In this document: in pieces, positions 1 to 6,297 of the stretch
Numbering within the stretch: the first letter of the stretch is position 1
How the letters are laid out: each line of letters opens with the position of its first letter
Assembly (NCBI GenBank): GCA_035275545.1
Contig: DATEMP010000323.1
Coordinates: forward strand, 1 to 9,779
Direction of reading: 5' to 3'
Length of the DNA: 9,779 nucleotides
DNA from: WS-11 sp035275545
GTDB lineage: Bacteria; Eisenbacteria; RBG-16-71-46
Notes under the pieces: model-generated
What the model was told of the DNA's origin: nothing
The model's database searches: none
What the model saw: only the letters and a program-made list of their open reading frames with translations
Program-made: the position numbers and the translations under genes

Positions 1-333
1 GTGGATGCGTGGCGCGGGCGCCGTGGGCGCGAGACCGCTTGCGGCGCGCATCGCGATTGGCGCCTCAGCGGTGCGGGCCGCGGGCAGCCATGCGTGACGC
101 GGTGCGGACTTGGATCCGCCCGCGTGGCGCAGGCGGTGCGCCATCCGCGGGAGTGCGGCTCGATGATGGTGTGAGTGACGGGGTGCGTGGCGCTGCGGGG
201 CTCGGTGCGATGCGGCGTGCAGCGCAGCCCCGGGGCCAGGCGCGAGAGGCGCGCCGTGTGACGCCGTGAAGCTCAGCGGCACGCCGAGCGCCGCCAGCAG
301 CGCGATGCGAACCCAAGCCCCAGACCGGAACAT
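1..333 (-). CDS. Putative exported histidine-rich protein, N-terminal part (runs off left edge)
   Basis: An open frame runs from ATG at 331-333 leftward to the window edge with no stop (111 codons visible). It begins MFRSGAWVRIALLAALGVPLSF, cut here as MFRSGAWVRIALLAALGV then PLSFTASHGA: a basic start, a hydrophobic core and a small-residue cleavage zone near residues 23-28, i.e. a plausible signal peptide. The rest is rich in His, Ala, Pro and Arg, with HSHHH at residues 53-57 and about a dozen histidines in residues 26-81. An in-frame stop at 343-345 bounds the start; no clear Shine-Dalgarno sequence is visible. It is divergent from the metal-uptake genes, so a metal-binding role is possible but is only inferred. 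Weaknesses: third-position G+C is about three quarters, lower than in the clear genes here, and stop-free frames are common at this G+C. I recognise no family. Confidence 0.42.
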   Translation of the reverse strand, partial: MFRSGAWVRIALLAALGVPLSFTASHGAPLAPGPGAALHAASHRAPQRHAPRHSHHHRAALPRMAHRLRHAGGSKSAPRHAWLPAARTAEAPIAMRAASGLAPTAPAPRIH

Positions 334-495
334 GTGCAAGGATCATTCGCGCAATCGGCACGCCCCTGTATCAAGGCTCCGCAAATTGTGCGCGCCCCAA
401 CTCCTGACGCGGCTTCAACGCTCTACAGGCGCTTGACGCCGCCCCGGGGTGGTTTCATGCTCGGTGCCGTTCCTGCCGCGCGTGGGGTCCATGCC
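334..495. promoter_or_regulatory. Intergenic region ahead of the metal operon, likely divergent control region
   Basis: This stretch separates the putative leftward start (333) from the start of the small His/Cys protein (496, or 457 if the alternative start is used). Bases 336-390 are visibly more A+T-rich than the surroundings, as expected of a promoter zone. An imperfect 11-bp palindrome, gcaaattgtgc, lies at 382-392 or very near it; the same area carries gcgcaat at about 350-356. I cannot match either to a known Zur, MntR or Fur box, so an operator is inference from position and gene content only. Confidence 0.3.
433..461 (+). promoter_or_regulatory. Possible sigma-70-type promoter for the metal operon
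   Basis: TTGACG at 433-438 matches five of six bases of the -35 consensus. At 17-bp spacing lies CATGCT (456-461), a poor -10 (three of six). Transcription would start near 468, which would leave ATG 496 as the first usable start and exclude ATG 457. Weak evidence; the -10 is poor and the region is GC-rich. Confidence 0.2.
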
Positions 496-786
496 ATGAC
501 GCATTCGATCGCGACCATCCGACGGTTCGTACACCGGCTCACGCCGGTGGTCGGACTGCTGCTGCTCGTCGTCCTGTTCGTGGGCGGCACCCACCACCAC
601 GCGGATGATCACGGGCATGTGTGCGCGGTGTGCTCGGTCGGGCACTCGCCGGCGGTCGCCGCGCATCTCACGGCGCCCGCCGCGGTTCCCACCGTTTCCG
701 CGCGACGCATGGTCGCGCCCACCCCGGTCGCACCGCGCCAGGCGCGCAGCGAGACCGCCTCCAGCCGAGCCCCTCCCCTGGCCTGA
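496..786 (+). CDS. Small membrane-anchored His/Cys-rich protein, probable metal-binding peptide
   Basis: A 96-residue protein that opens the metal-uptake cluster. It has a basic N-terminus (residues 1-14), one hydrophobic segment (about 16-30: signal anchor or signal peptide), then a dense potential ligand patch: HHH at 33-35, D37, D38, H39, H41, a CAVC motif (C43, C46) and H50. The tail (51-96) is Ala/Pro/Arg-rich and probably disordered. The layout resembles short DUF2946-type proteins found beside metal transporters, but I cannot confirm membership. Third-position G+C is high, as in the real genes nearby. I chose ATG 496 because the hydrophobic segment then sits at the N-terminus; ATG 457 in the same frame (109 residues) is possible. 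The likely site of action is the periplasmic face of the inner membrane. A role in holding or handing over zinc or copper is inference. Confidence 0.7.
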   Translation: MTHSIATIRRFVHRLTPVVGLLLLVVLFVGGTHHHADDHGHVCAVCSVGHSPAVAAHLTAPAAVPTVSARRMVAPTPVAPRQARSETASSRAPPLA

Positions 787-800
787 GGTTCCACGGCCAC

Positions 801-815
801 CGCGCGCTCCGCGCG
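801..815 (+). other. Short GC hairpin between first two genes of the metal cluster
   Basis: CGCGCG at 801-806 and 810-815 are complementary, with a CTC loop. It lies 14 bp after the stop of the small protein within the 122-bp gap before the barrel gene. There is no T-tract, so it is not a classical terminator; it could trim or stabilise mRNA, or be chance in DNA this GC-rich. The rest of the gap to 908 holds nothing else I recognise except the barrel gene's ribosome-binding site. Confidence 0.25.
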
Positions 816-908
816 CGACTCTGATCCACATCCATGCCGGCAGCCGTCCGCCCGCGCCGCGCGCGCGGAAGTCGCCGCATGCCGGATGGAGACCAGGGGA
901 GAGAAGCG

Positions 909-2003
909 ATGTTGCGACCATTCGCAATCGCATGCGTGTGCCTGGCTGCCGGCACCGTCGAGATGGCATGGGCCCAGGCCCCGCCGGCCAGCGAGCCGAT
1001 GACGGCGGCACCCGCCCAGGGATCGAGCATCGCCAACCCGGCGATGAGCGTGATCGGCTGGTTCCAGGGCACGGCCGGCAACGATCCGACGCTGCCCGGC
1101 GAGGCGTTCCAGCTGCCCGAGGCCGAGATGGCATTCCAGGCGGCGGTGGATCCGTTCAGCCGCGCGGACTTCTTCCTCTCGGCCGGCCCGGAGGGGCTGG
1201 ACGTCGAGGAGGGCTATCTCACCTGGCTGACGCTTCCGGGCGGCGGGCAGGCGAAGATCGGAAAGTTTCGAGCCGACCTCGGCAAGTTCAACCGCACCCA
1301 CACGCCCGAGACGCCGTTCGCCGACCGCCCGCTCGCCGCGGAGGCCTTCCTCGGTGAAGAGGGGCTGGCGATCACCGGGATCGCGGCATCGATCCTGATT
1401 CCCAACCCGGCGAACCTGTACTGGGACGTGGTGGCCAACGTCGGCGCCGCGCCCGACGAAGTCGAGAGCCCGATCTTCGGGCCCGAGAAGCGCGGCGACG
1501 TGCTGGGGCTCGGACGCACCAGCGTGTTCGTTCCGCTTCGCGAGAGCACCGACTTGAACCTCGGCCTCTCGTACGCGGATGCGCGCGCGAATCCCGCCCT
1601 GCGCGGGGATGGCGAGCACACGCGGCTCGGCGCCGCGGACATCACGCTGCGCTGGAAGAATCCGCGGCGCAGCATCTATCGCTCGCTCCTGCTCCAGGTC
1701 GAGCTGCTGGGCGCGCGCGGCTCGGCGAGCAGCGCGCCCACGCGCGGCGGCGGCTACGGCTACGCCGTCTACCAGTTCGCCCGCCAGTGGAAGGCGGGCG
1801 TGCGCTACGACCGCACCGAGATCCCGGGCGGCGGCGACCGGCTCAACGGCGCGCTGGCGCTGCTCCAGTACCAGCCCAGCGAGTTCTCGACCCTGAGCGT
1901 CCAGTTCCGGCGCGTGCACGAGAACCTCGCCGACATCGATCGCAACGCCGCGTTCTTCAAGTGGACGTTCAACATCGGCCCTCACGGCGCGCATCCGTAC
2001 TGA
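909..2003 (+). CDS. Outer-membrane beta-barrel protein linked to metal uptake
   Basis: A 364-residue protein with a signal peptide (1-22, MLRPFAIACVCLAAG...AWA then QAPP). The mature part has alternating hydrophobic/polar stretches typical of barrel strands, for example residues 85-92, 103-123, 172-180, 203-222, 240-250, 258-269, 283-301, 312-321 and 328-336. It ends FFKWTFNIGPHGAHPY, a last-strand pattern followed by a short tail with H359 and H362. Residues 115-160 (AKIGKFRADLGKFNRTH...DRPLAAEAF) look like phosphate-selective-porin-like barrels. No TonB box or plug domain is visible, so a channel is likelier than a TonB-dependent receptor. ATG 909 is set by AGGGGAG at 895-901; an upstream in-frame ATG at 834 would give an implausible Arg-rich leader. 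It sits 20 bp before the ZnuA-like gene, so it may pass zinc or a zinc complex through the outer membrane; the substrate is inferred from context. Confidence 0.82.
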   Translation: MLRPFAIACVCLAAGTVEMAWAQAPPASEPMTAAPAQGSSIANPAMSVIGWFQGTAGNDPTLPGEAFQLPEAEMAFQAAVDPFSRADFFLSAGPEGLDVEEGYLTWLTLPGGGQAKIGKFRADLGKFNRTHTPETPFADRPLAAEAFLGEEGLAITGIAASILIPNPANLYWDVVANVGAAPDEVESPIFGPEKRGDVLGLGRTSVFVPLRESTDLNLGLSYADARANPALRGDGEHTRLGAADITLRWKNPRRSIYRSLLLQVELLGARGSASSAPTRGGGYGYAVYQFARQWKAGVRYDRTEIPGGGDRLNGALALLQYQPSEFSTLSVQFRRVHENLADIDRNAAFFKWTFNIGPHGAHPY

Positions 2004-2023
2004 GCGCGTCATTGGAGATCATC

Positions 2024-3028
2024 ATGCATAAGACGACGCAGCATCTCATTCGCATCCTGGCCCGCTTCGCCCGCGCGTCCGCGTTCGGATTCGCGATCGC
2101 GCTGGGCGCCACGCTCATCGCCAACACGAACGCCGCGCTCATCCGGCCCGCCCACGCGGAGTCCAAGCCCCTGTCGGTCGTCACCACCACCGAGGATCTC
2201 GCCGCGATCGCGCGCGAGGTGGGCGGCGACCGCGTCCGCGTGACGTCGCTCTGCAAGGGCTACCAGGATCCGCACTTCGTCGACGCCAAGCCATCGTTCA
2301 TGGTGCAGCTCAAGAACGCGGCACTGTTCGTCGAGGTGGGGCGCGACCTCGAGGTGGGCTGGGCACCCGGGCTGCTCAACGGGGCGCGCAACCCGCGCAT
2401 CCTCCCCGGCGCGCCGGGCTTCGTGGACGCCTCGAGCCAGGTGCAGGTCATCGAGGTTCCGGCCTCGGTGAGCCGGGCGCAGGGTGACGTGCATCCGTTC
2501 GGCAACCCCCACTACTGGCTCGATCCTGCCAATGGCGCACCGATCGCGCGCTCGATCCGCGACGGGCTGGTCCGGGTCTCGCCCGGCGACGCCGCGCTCT
2601 TCAACCAGCGCTGCGCGGACTTCGAGCAGCGGCTGGGCGTCGCGGTCACACGCTGGAAGCAGCAGGCCAAGACGATCGGGCTCACCGGCAAGAAGGTGGT
2701 GACCTACCACCGCTCGTGGTCCTACTTCGCGCGCGCGTTCGAGCTCACGGTGGTGGACTTCGTCGAGCCGCGTCCGGGGATCCCGCCGTCGCCGAACCAC
2801 GTGCAGGATCTGGTCACGCGCATGAAGCAGGGCGACATCGCCCTGCTGGTCATGGAGGACTTCTTCGACCCGCGGCTGCCGCAGAAGATCGCGACCCAGA
2901 CCGCGGTGCCGCTCGTGATCCTGCCCACCTCGGTGGGCGCGGACGACAAGATCCGCACCTACTTCGACCTGTTCGACCATCTGTTCGCGTCGATCGGCGG
3001 AGCCATGAAAAGCGGAGCCAAGTCGTGA
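2024..3028 (+). CDS. znuA: Metal ABC transporter substrate-binding protein (ZnuA/TroA family)
   Basis: A 334-residue periplasmic metal-binding protein of the cluster 9 (ZnuA/PsaA/TroA) family that delivers Zn2+ or Mn2+ to an ABC-3 permease. A long signal peptide covers about residues 1-45 (ending RPAHA then ES). The mature part opens LSVVTTTEDLAAIAREVGGD. Probable ligands are H84 in QDPHFVDAKPS, H163 in GNPHYWLDP and H229 in TYHRSWSYFARAF; a C-lobe acid, perhaps D307 or D308, is less certain. There is no His/Asp-rich loop as in enterobacterial ZnuA, so zinc versus manganese cannot be settled. The start is fixed by GGAG at 2014-2017, six bases before ATG. Length is slightly above the usual 290-320 because of the leader. 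It overlaps the permease gene by four bases (GTGA), indicating translational coupling. Induction by metal shortage is likely but not shown. Confidence 0.93.
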   Translation: MHKTTQHLIRILARFARASAFGFAIALGATLIANTNAALIRPAHAESKPLSVVTTTEDLAAIAREVGGDRVRVTSLCKGYQDPHFVDAKPSFMVQLKNAALFVEVGRDLEVGWAPGLLNGARNPRILPGAPGFVDASSQVQVIEVPASVSRAQGDVHPFGNPHYWLDPANGAPIARSIRDGLVRVSPGDAALFNQRCADFEQRLGVAVTRWKQQAKTIGLTGKKVVTYHRSWSYFARAFELTVVDFVEPRPGIPPSPNHVQDLVTRMKQGDIALLVMEDFFDPRLPQKIATQTAVPLVILPTSVGADDKIRTYFDLFDHLFASIGGAMKSGAKS

Positions 3029-3849
3029 TCGAGCAGCTTCCATTCCTGCTCTGGCCCTTCCTGGGGCTGCTCTGCATCGCCGCGATCCATGTCTACCTGG
3101 GGCTCCACGTGGTCGAGCGCGAGGTGATCTTCGTCGACCTCTCGCTCGCGCAGCTCGCGGTGCTGGGGGCGGCGGTCGCCACGCTCTGGGGCCTCGATCC
3201 GCACGACCCACCCACCTACATCGCGGCGCTCGGGTTCACGGTGCTGGGCGCCGCGGTGTTCTCGTTCACCCGCTCGGAGCGCGGGCGCGTGCCGCAGGAG
3301 GCGATCATCGGCATCGTGTACGCAGTCGCGGCGGCGGCGACCGTGCTGATCCTGAACAACGCCCCCCACGGAGCCGAGCACATCCGCGACGTGCTGGTGG
3401 GTCAGCTGCTGGCGGTCGGGCCCACGGATGTGCTGCGTCTCGCGGTGCTCTACGCGGTCCTGGGCGTGCTGCACGTGATGTGGCGCAAGAAGCTGCTGCT
3501 CATCTCCGCCGATCCGGTCACGGCGAAGGCGGCGGGCGTCAACGTGAAGCTGTGGGACTTCGTCTTCTACGTGACGTTCGGACTCACGGTCACCGCCTCG
3601 GTGGAGCTGGGCGGCGTGCTGGTGGTGTTCAGCTTCCTGATCGTGCCGAGCGTGATCGCGATGCTGTTCGCCGAGCGCGTGGGCGCGCGGCTCGCGATCG
3701 GCTGGGCGATGGCCGCACTCGCCAGCGCGTTCGGAATGCTGACGTCCGTGTGGCTGAGCGCGCCTCCCGGCGCGAGCGTGGTGTGCGTGTTCGGGGCGCT
3801 GCTGATCCTTGCCGGGATCGCCCGGCCGCTGGTGGCGCGGAGGGCATGA
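3025..3849 (+). CDS. znuB: Metal ABC transporter permease (ABC-3 family, ZnuB-like)
   Basis: A 274-residue inner-membrane permease that moves Zn2+ or Mn2+ from the ZnuA-like protein to the cytoplasm. Family signatures are clear: HVYLGLHVVEREVIFVDLSL at residues 22-41, QEAIIGIVYAVAAAATVLIL at 91-110, and GGVLVVFSFLIVPSVIAMLF at 196-215. Hydrophobic segments at about 6-30, 42-55, 64-80, 93-110, 136-152, 180-215 and 224-268 fit 7-8 helices. The GTG start at 3025 overlaps the upstream stop and follows GGAG (3014-3017) by seven bases. Length fits the family. No ATPase gene (ZnuC) precedes or follows it: the next gene is a DNA glycosylase. The transporter therefore needs an ATP-binding subunit encoded elsewhere. 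Confidence 0.94.
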   Translation: MIEQLPFLLWPFLGLLCIAAIHVYLGLHVVEREVIFVDLSLAQLAVLGAAVATLWGLDPHDPPTYIAALGFTVLGAAVFSFTRSERGRVPQEAIIGIVYAVAAAATVLILNNAPHGAEHIRDVLVGQLLAVGPTDVLRLAVLYAVLGVLHVMWRKKLLLISADPVTAKAAGVNVKLWDFVFYVTFGLTVTASVELGGVLVVFSFLIVPSVIAMLFAERVGARLAIGWAMAALASAFGMLTSVWLSAPPGASVVCVFGALLILAGIARPLVARRA

Positions 3850-3882
3850 TCCCCGGCCGGTGAGCGCGGGGGCGGCCGGGAT
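3849..3882 (+). terminator. GC-rich hairpin after the permease gene
   Basis: CCCGGCCG (3852-3859) pairs with CGGCCGGG (3873-3880), with a 13-nt loop; flanking AT/AT can extend it past one bulged C. It starts at the permease stop codon. No T-tract follows, so termination, if any, would not be the classical intrinsic type. A second CCCGGCCG at 3893-3900, overlapping the next gene's first base, could compete for the same partner. Confidence 0.35.
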
Positions 3883-3886
3883 GCGC

Positions 3887-3892
3887 TACCGT
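3887..3892 (+). promoter_or_regulatory. Candidate -10 element for a leaderless glycosylase transcript
   Basis: TACCGT (TANNNT form) ends seven bases before the GTG at 3900, the spacing expected if transcription begins at the start codon itself. No Shine-Dalgarno sequence lies upstream of that GTG. The pattern matches leaderless promoters known from Deinococcus and Actinobacteria; its use here is inference. Confidence 0.4.
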
Positions 3893-3899
3893 CCCGGCC

Positions 3900-4787
3900 G
3901 TGCCCGAGCTGCCGGACATCGTCGTCTACTGCGAGAGCCTCGCCGCGCGCATCGCCGGGGCGACGCTCGAGCGGACGCGGGTGGTGAGCCTCAACCTGCT
4001 GCGCACCGCCGACCCGCCGCTCGACGCCACGGATGGCCGTCGGGTGCGCGGCGTGTGGCGGCTCGGCAAGCGCATCGTGATCGCGCTCGAGGGCGATCTC
4101 TTCCTGGTGCTGCACCTGATGATCGCCGGGCGGCTGCGCTGGAAACCCCCGGGCGCCAAGGTTCCCGGCAAGGTCGGGCTCGCGGCGTTCGAGTTCACGA
4201 CCGGCACGCTGATCCTGACCGAGGCGTCTACGAAGCAGCGGGCATCGCTGCATGTGATGCGCGGCGAGGACGCCACGCGCGCGCTGGCGGCCGGCGGCAT
4301 CGAGCCGCTCGAGGCTTCGGCCGCCGAGTTCAAGGACGCGCTCACGCGCGAGAATCACACGCTCAAGCGCTCGCTCACCGATCCGCGGCTCCTGAGCGGC
4401 ATCGGCAACGCCTACTCCGACGAGATCCTGCACCGGGCGAAGCTCTCGCCGTTGACGCTCACGTCACGATTGACCGACGAGGAGCACGCGCGGCTGTTCA
4501 CCGCGACGCGCGAGATCCTGACCGAGTGGACGAAGCGCCTGCGTGACGAGACCGGCGGCGCGTTCCCCGAGAAGGTGACCGCGTTCCGGGAGGGGATGGC
4601 GGTGCATGGGCGCTACCGGCAGCCGTGCCCGGTGTGCGGCGCGCCGGTGCAGCGGATCCGCTACGCCGACAACGAGACCAACTACTGCGCGCGCTGCCAG
4701 ACCGGCGGACGATTGCTGGCGGATCGCGCGATGTCGCGCCTGCTCAAGGGCGACTGGCCGCGGACGCTCGAGGAGATCGAGGGGTAG
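3900..4787 (+). CDS. mutM: DNA-formamidopyrimidine glycosylase family protein (Fpg/Nei)
   Basis: A 295-residue base-excision-repair enzyme expected to remove oxidised bases and nick the DNA backbone. The N-terminus MPELPD gives the catalytic Pro2 and Glu3, which fixes the GTG start. K57 in RLGKR matches the catalytic beta-hairpin lysine; HLMIAGRL (72-79) follows the family pattern. The helix-two-turn-helix is at LLSGIGNAYSDEIL (164-177), with N170. A C-terminal zinc finger has C243, C246, C263 and C266 (CX2CX16CX2C). Departures from E. coli MutM: the DPRRF segment that carries the void-filling Arg and Phe is replaced by TEASTKQRASLHV near 107-119, and about 27 residues follow the finger. This points to a distinct Fpg/Nei subgroup, so the preferred lesion is uncertain. 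It begins 50 bp after the permease and probably has its own promoter; there is no functional tie to metal uptake beyond its zinc finger. Confidence 0.92.
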   Translation: MPELPDIVVYCESLAARIAGATLERTRVVSLNLLRTADPPLDATDGRRVRGVWRLGKRIVIALEGDLFLVLHLMIAGRLRWKPPGAKVPGKVGLAAFEFTTGTLILTEASTKQRASLHVMRGEDATRALAAGGIEPLEASAAEFKDALTRENHTLKRSLTDPRLLSGIGNAYSDEILHRAKLSPLTLTSRLTDEEHARLFTATREILTEWTKRLRDETGGAFPEKVTAFREGMAVHGRYRQPCPVCGAPVQRIRYADNETNYCARCQTGGRLLADRAMSRLLKGDWPRTLEEIEG

Positions 4788-4799
4788 GCCGCGGGGGCA

Positions 4800-6239
4800 C
4801 TACTTGAGCACGAGGATCTTCCGCTCCGCGGTGTGCTCTCGATCCCGCGCGCGCACCAGATAGACGCCCACCGCGATCCCTCCCGACCTCGCGAGATCGT
4901 TCCAGGCCACCTGCCATGCGCCGTTGCTCGCGCGTGCCGCCGCCGCGGCGATCCTACGTCCGGCGAGATCGTAGACGCCGATCTCCACGTCGCCGGCGTT
5001 CGTCCACCCGTCGCCACGCACCACGGTGCCTGCTGCGATCGGGTTGGGTCCCACCCGCAGCATGGCGGGCGCCGTGGCGACCTCGGGAGACTCGGGAACA
5101 GCGACGGTCGTGCTCTGAAGAAACGCCTGCGCCGCCTGGGCCATGGGCTCGGCCTCGTGGGCGACGCCCGGGACGTCGATCCGCTGCCAGCGCGTGGCCG
5201 GGTTCACCGCGCGACCCATGGCGTACATGTAGCCGGCCCGCTCGTATCGGTTACGGCCCTGCGCTTCAGCTCCAGGAGTGACCCGGAGGTCCGCGTCGCG
5301 AATCGTGTCCGCGGTTCCGACCATGATGATCATGGTCTTGTTCGTCCAGCTCATGAGATCCGCGTGCGTGAACGACAGCAGCGGGTCGTCGAGCCCGTAG
5401 GGACAGTCGATGTTGAGATCCGGCGCCGTGTACCAGCCCGAGCCGGCGGCGATGGCGATCCGCACGCTGGCGTTCGGCTTGAAGACCATGAAGCGGTGCA
5501 CGTGCTGTCCGCCTCCGGAGAAGCCCCACATGTCGAAGCGCGGGTCGCTGAGCAGGCATCCATCGCGCACCCGCCGGTGGATGCCTTCGTCGATGGTGAA
5601 CGTCCAGCGCGCTTCGGGGTTCCGGGCCCCCGTGCAGTCGTCTCCGGCGAACACGTTCCCCATCTGGTAGTGGCCGGTGGTGGGCCAGTTGACCAGGTCG
5701 TAGTACGGGCACAGCACGATCCGGTCGTGCTGGGAGGCCCAGGACCGCCAGTCGTCGGCGTAGCTGGACGCGGTGCGGCTGTTCCCGTGCAGCGCCAGGA
5801 CGACGCGCGTCGCGGGGCCCAGCGACGAGGGAAAGACGCAGTACACGCGAACGTCCGGGTTCCCGGCGCTGCGGTAGGTGAACCACGCCTTCGTGTTGGC
5901 GGGAAAGACCTGGACCGTGTCGACGTCAGTGGCCGACGCATTGGCGGCGTTGATGTAGTAGATGGTCTCGGATCCGCTCACGGCCGGCAGCGAGAAGCTC
6001 GCGGTCGGCCCGGTACGGGTCGCGATGCCGTTCGTTCGCGTGTGGACGCCGAGGTCGCTGACGGTCTCGCGGTCCACCGACCAGGTCACGGTCCCGCTGC
6101 CGCCGGTGAAGCTGAACGCGTGCGTGCCCGACAGACGCAGGCTCGCTCCATCCACGATGCCGGGGCTCGCCGTGCTCTCGGCCGGCGCCGTGAACCAGGA
6201 CAAGGCAATGCCTACCGCGAGGGCGGCCCATAGTCGCAT
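4800..6239 (-). CDS. Secreted alpha/beta hydrolase (PHB-depolymerase/lipase-like) with C-terminal FlgD-like sorting domain
   Basis: A 479-residue exported serine hydrolase. Residues 1-24 form a signal peptide. Residues 25-112 form a beta-rich, Ser/Thr-rich domain (FTGGSGTVTWSVDRE). The catalytic domain spans about 118-376: oxyanion HGNSRTA from H151, nucleophile S241 in WGFSGGGQHVHRF, acid D311 in VGTADT, base H361 in VPGVAHEAEP. C134, C177, C201, C228 and C279 may form disulfides, as expected outside the cytoplasm. After a linker (377-393), residues 394-479 form an Ig-like FlgD/Por-type tail: LRVGPNPIAAG, VEIGVYDLAGRRIA, GVYLVRARD, RKILVLK. Such tails direct secretion or surface attachment in FCB bacteria. 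The substrate is unknown: esters such as polyhydroxybutyrate or lipids are plausible from the fold. It starts 112 bp after the upstream hydrolase gene and ends 12 bp from the convergent glycosylase stop. No good ribosome-binding site is seen. Confidence 0.85.
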   Translation of the reverse strand: MRLWAALAVGIALSWFTAPAESTASPGIVDGASLRLSGTHAFSFTGGSGTVTWSVDRETVSDLGVHTRTNGIATRTGPTASFSLPAVSGSETIYYINAANASATDVDTVQVFPANTKAWFTYRSAGNPDVRVYCVFPSSLGPATRVVLALHGNSRTASSYADDWRSWASQHDRIVLCPYYDLVNWPTTGHYQMGNVFAGDDCTGARNPEARWTFTIDEGIHRRVRDGCLLSDPRFDMWGFSGGGQHVHRFMVFKPNASVRIAIAAGSGWYTAPDLNIDCPYGLDDPLLSFTHADLMSWTNKTMIIMVGTADTIRDADLRVTPGAEAQGRNRYERAGYMYAMGRAVNPATRWQRIDVPGVAHEAEPMAQAAQAFLQSTTVAVPESPEVATAPAMLRVGPNPIAAGTVVRGDGWTNAGDVEIGVYDLAGRRIAAAAARASNGAWQVAWNDLARSGGIAVGVYLVRARDREHTAERKILVLK

Positions 6240-6297
6240 GCACGGTCCGATGCGATCGATGGCGCGCGGGTTCGACAGTCCCCCGGGTGTCGTGCGG

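Noticed and set aside
9..269. An 86-codon + strand frame and an overlapping 98-codon - strand frame at 65-361
   Set aside because: Both give Arg/Ala-rich products without a signal peptide or domain. The third frame, from 333 leftward, is the only one here with a credible protein start.
609..2012. A 467-codon open frame on the - strand opposite the barrel gene
   Set aside because: No recognisable domain, Arg/Ala/Glu/Val-rich composition, and it is antisense to a gene with signal peptide, ribosome-binding site and barrel pattern.
4788..4799. A bidirectional terminator between the convergent glycosylase and depolymerase-like genes
   Set aside because: Only 12 bp separate the stops, and no stable hairpin with a T-tract on either strand is visible; a weak CTCGA/TCGAG stem lies inside the glycosylase coding end.
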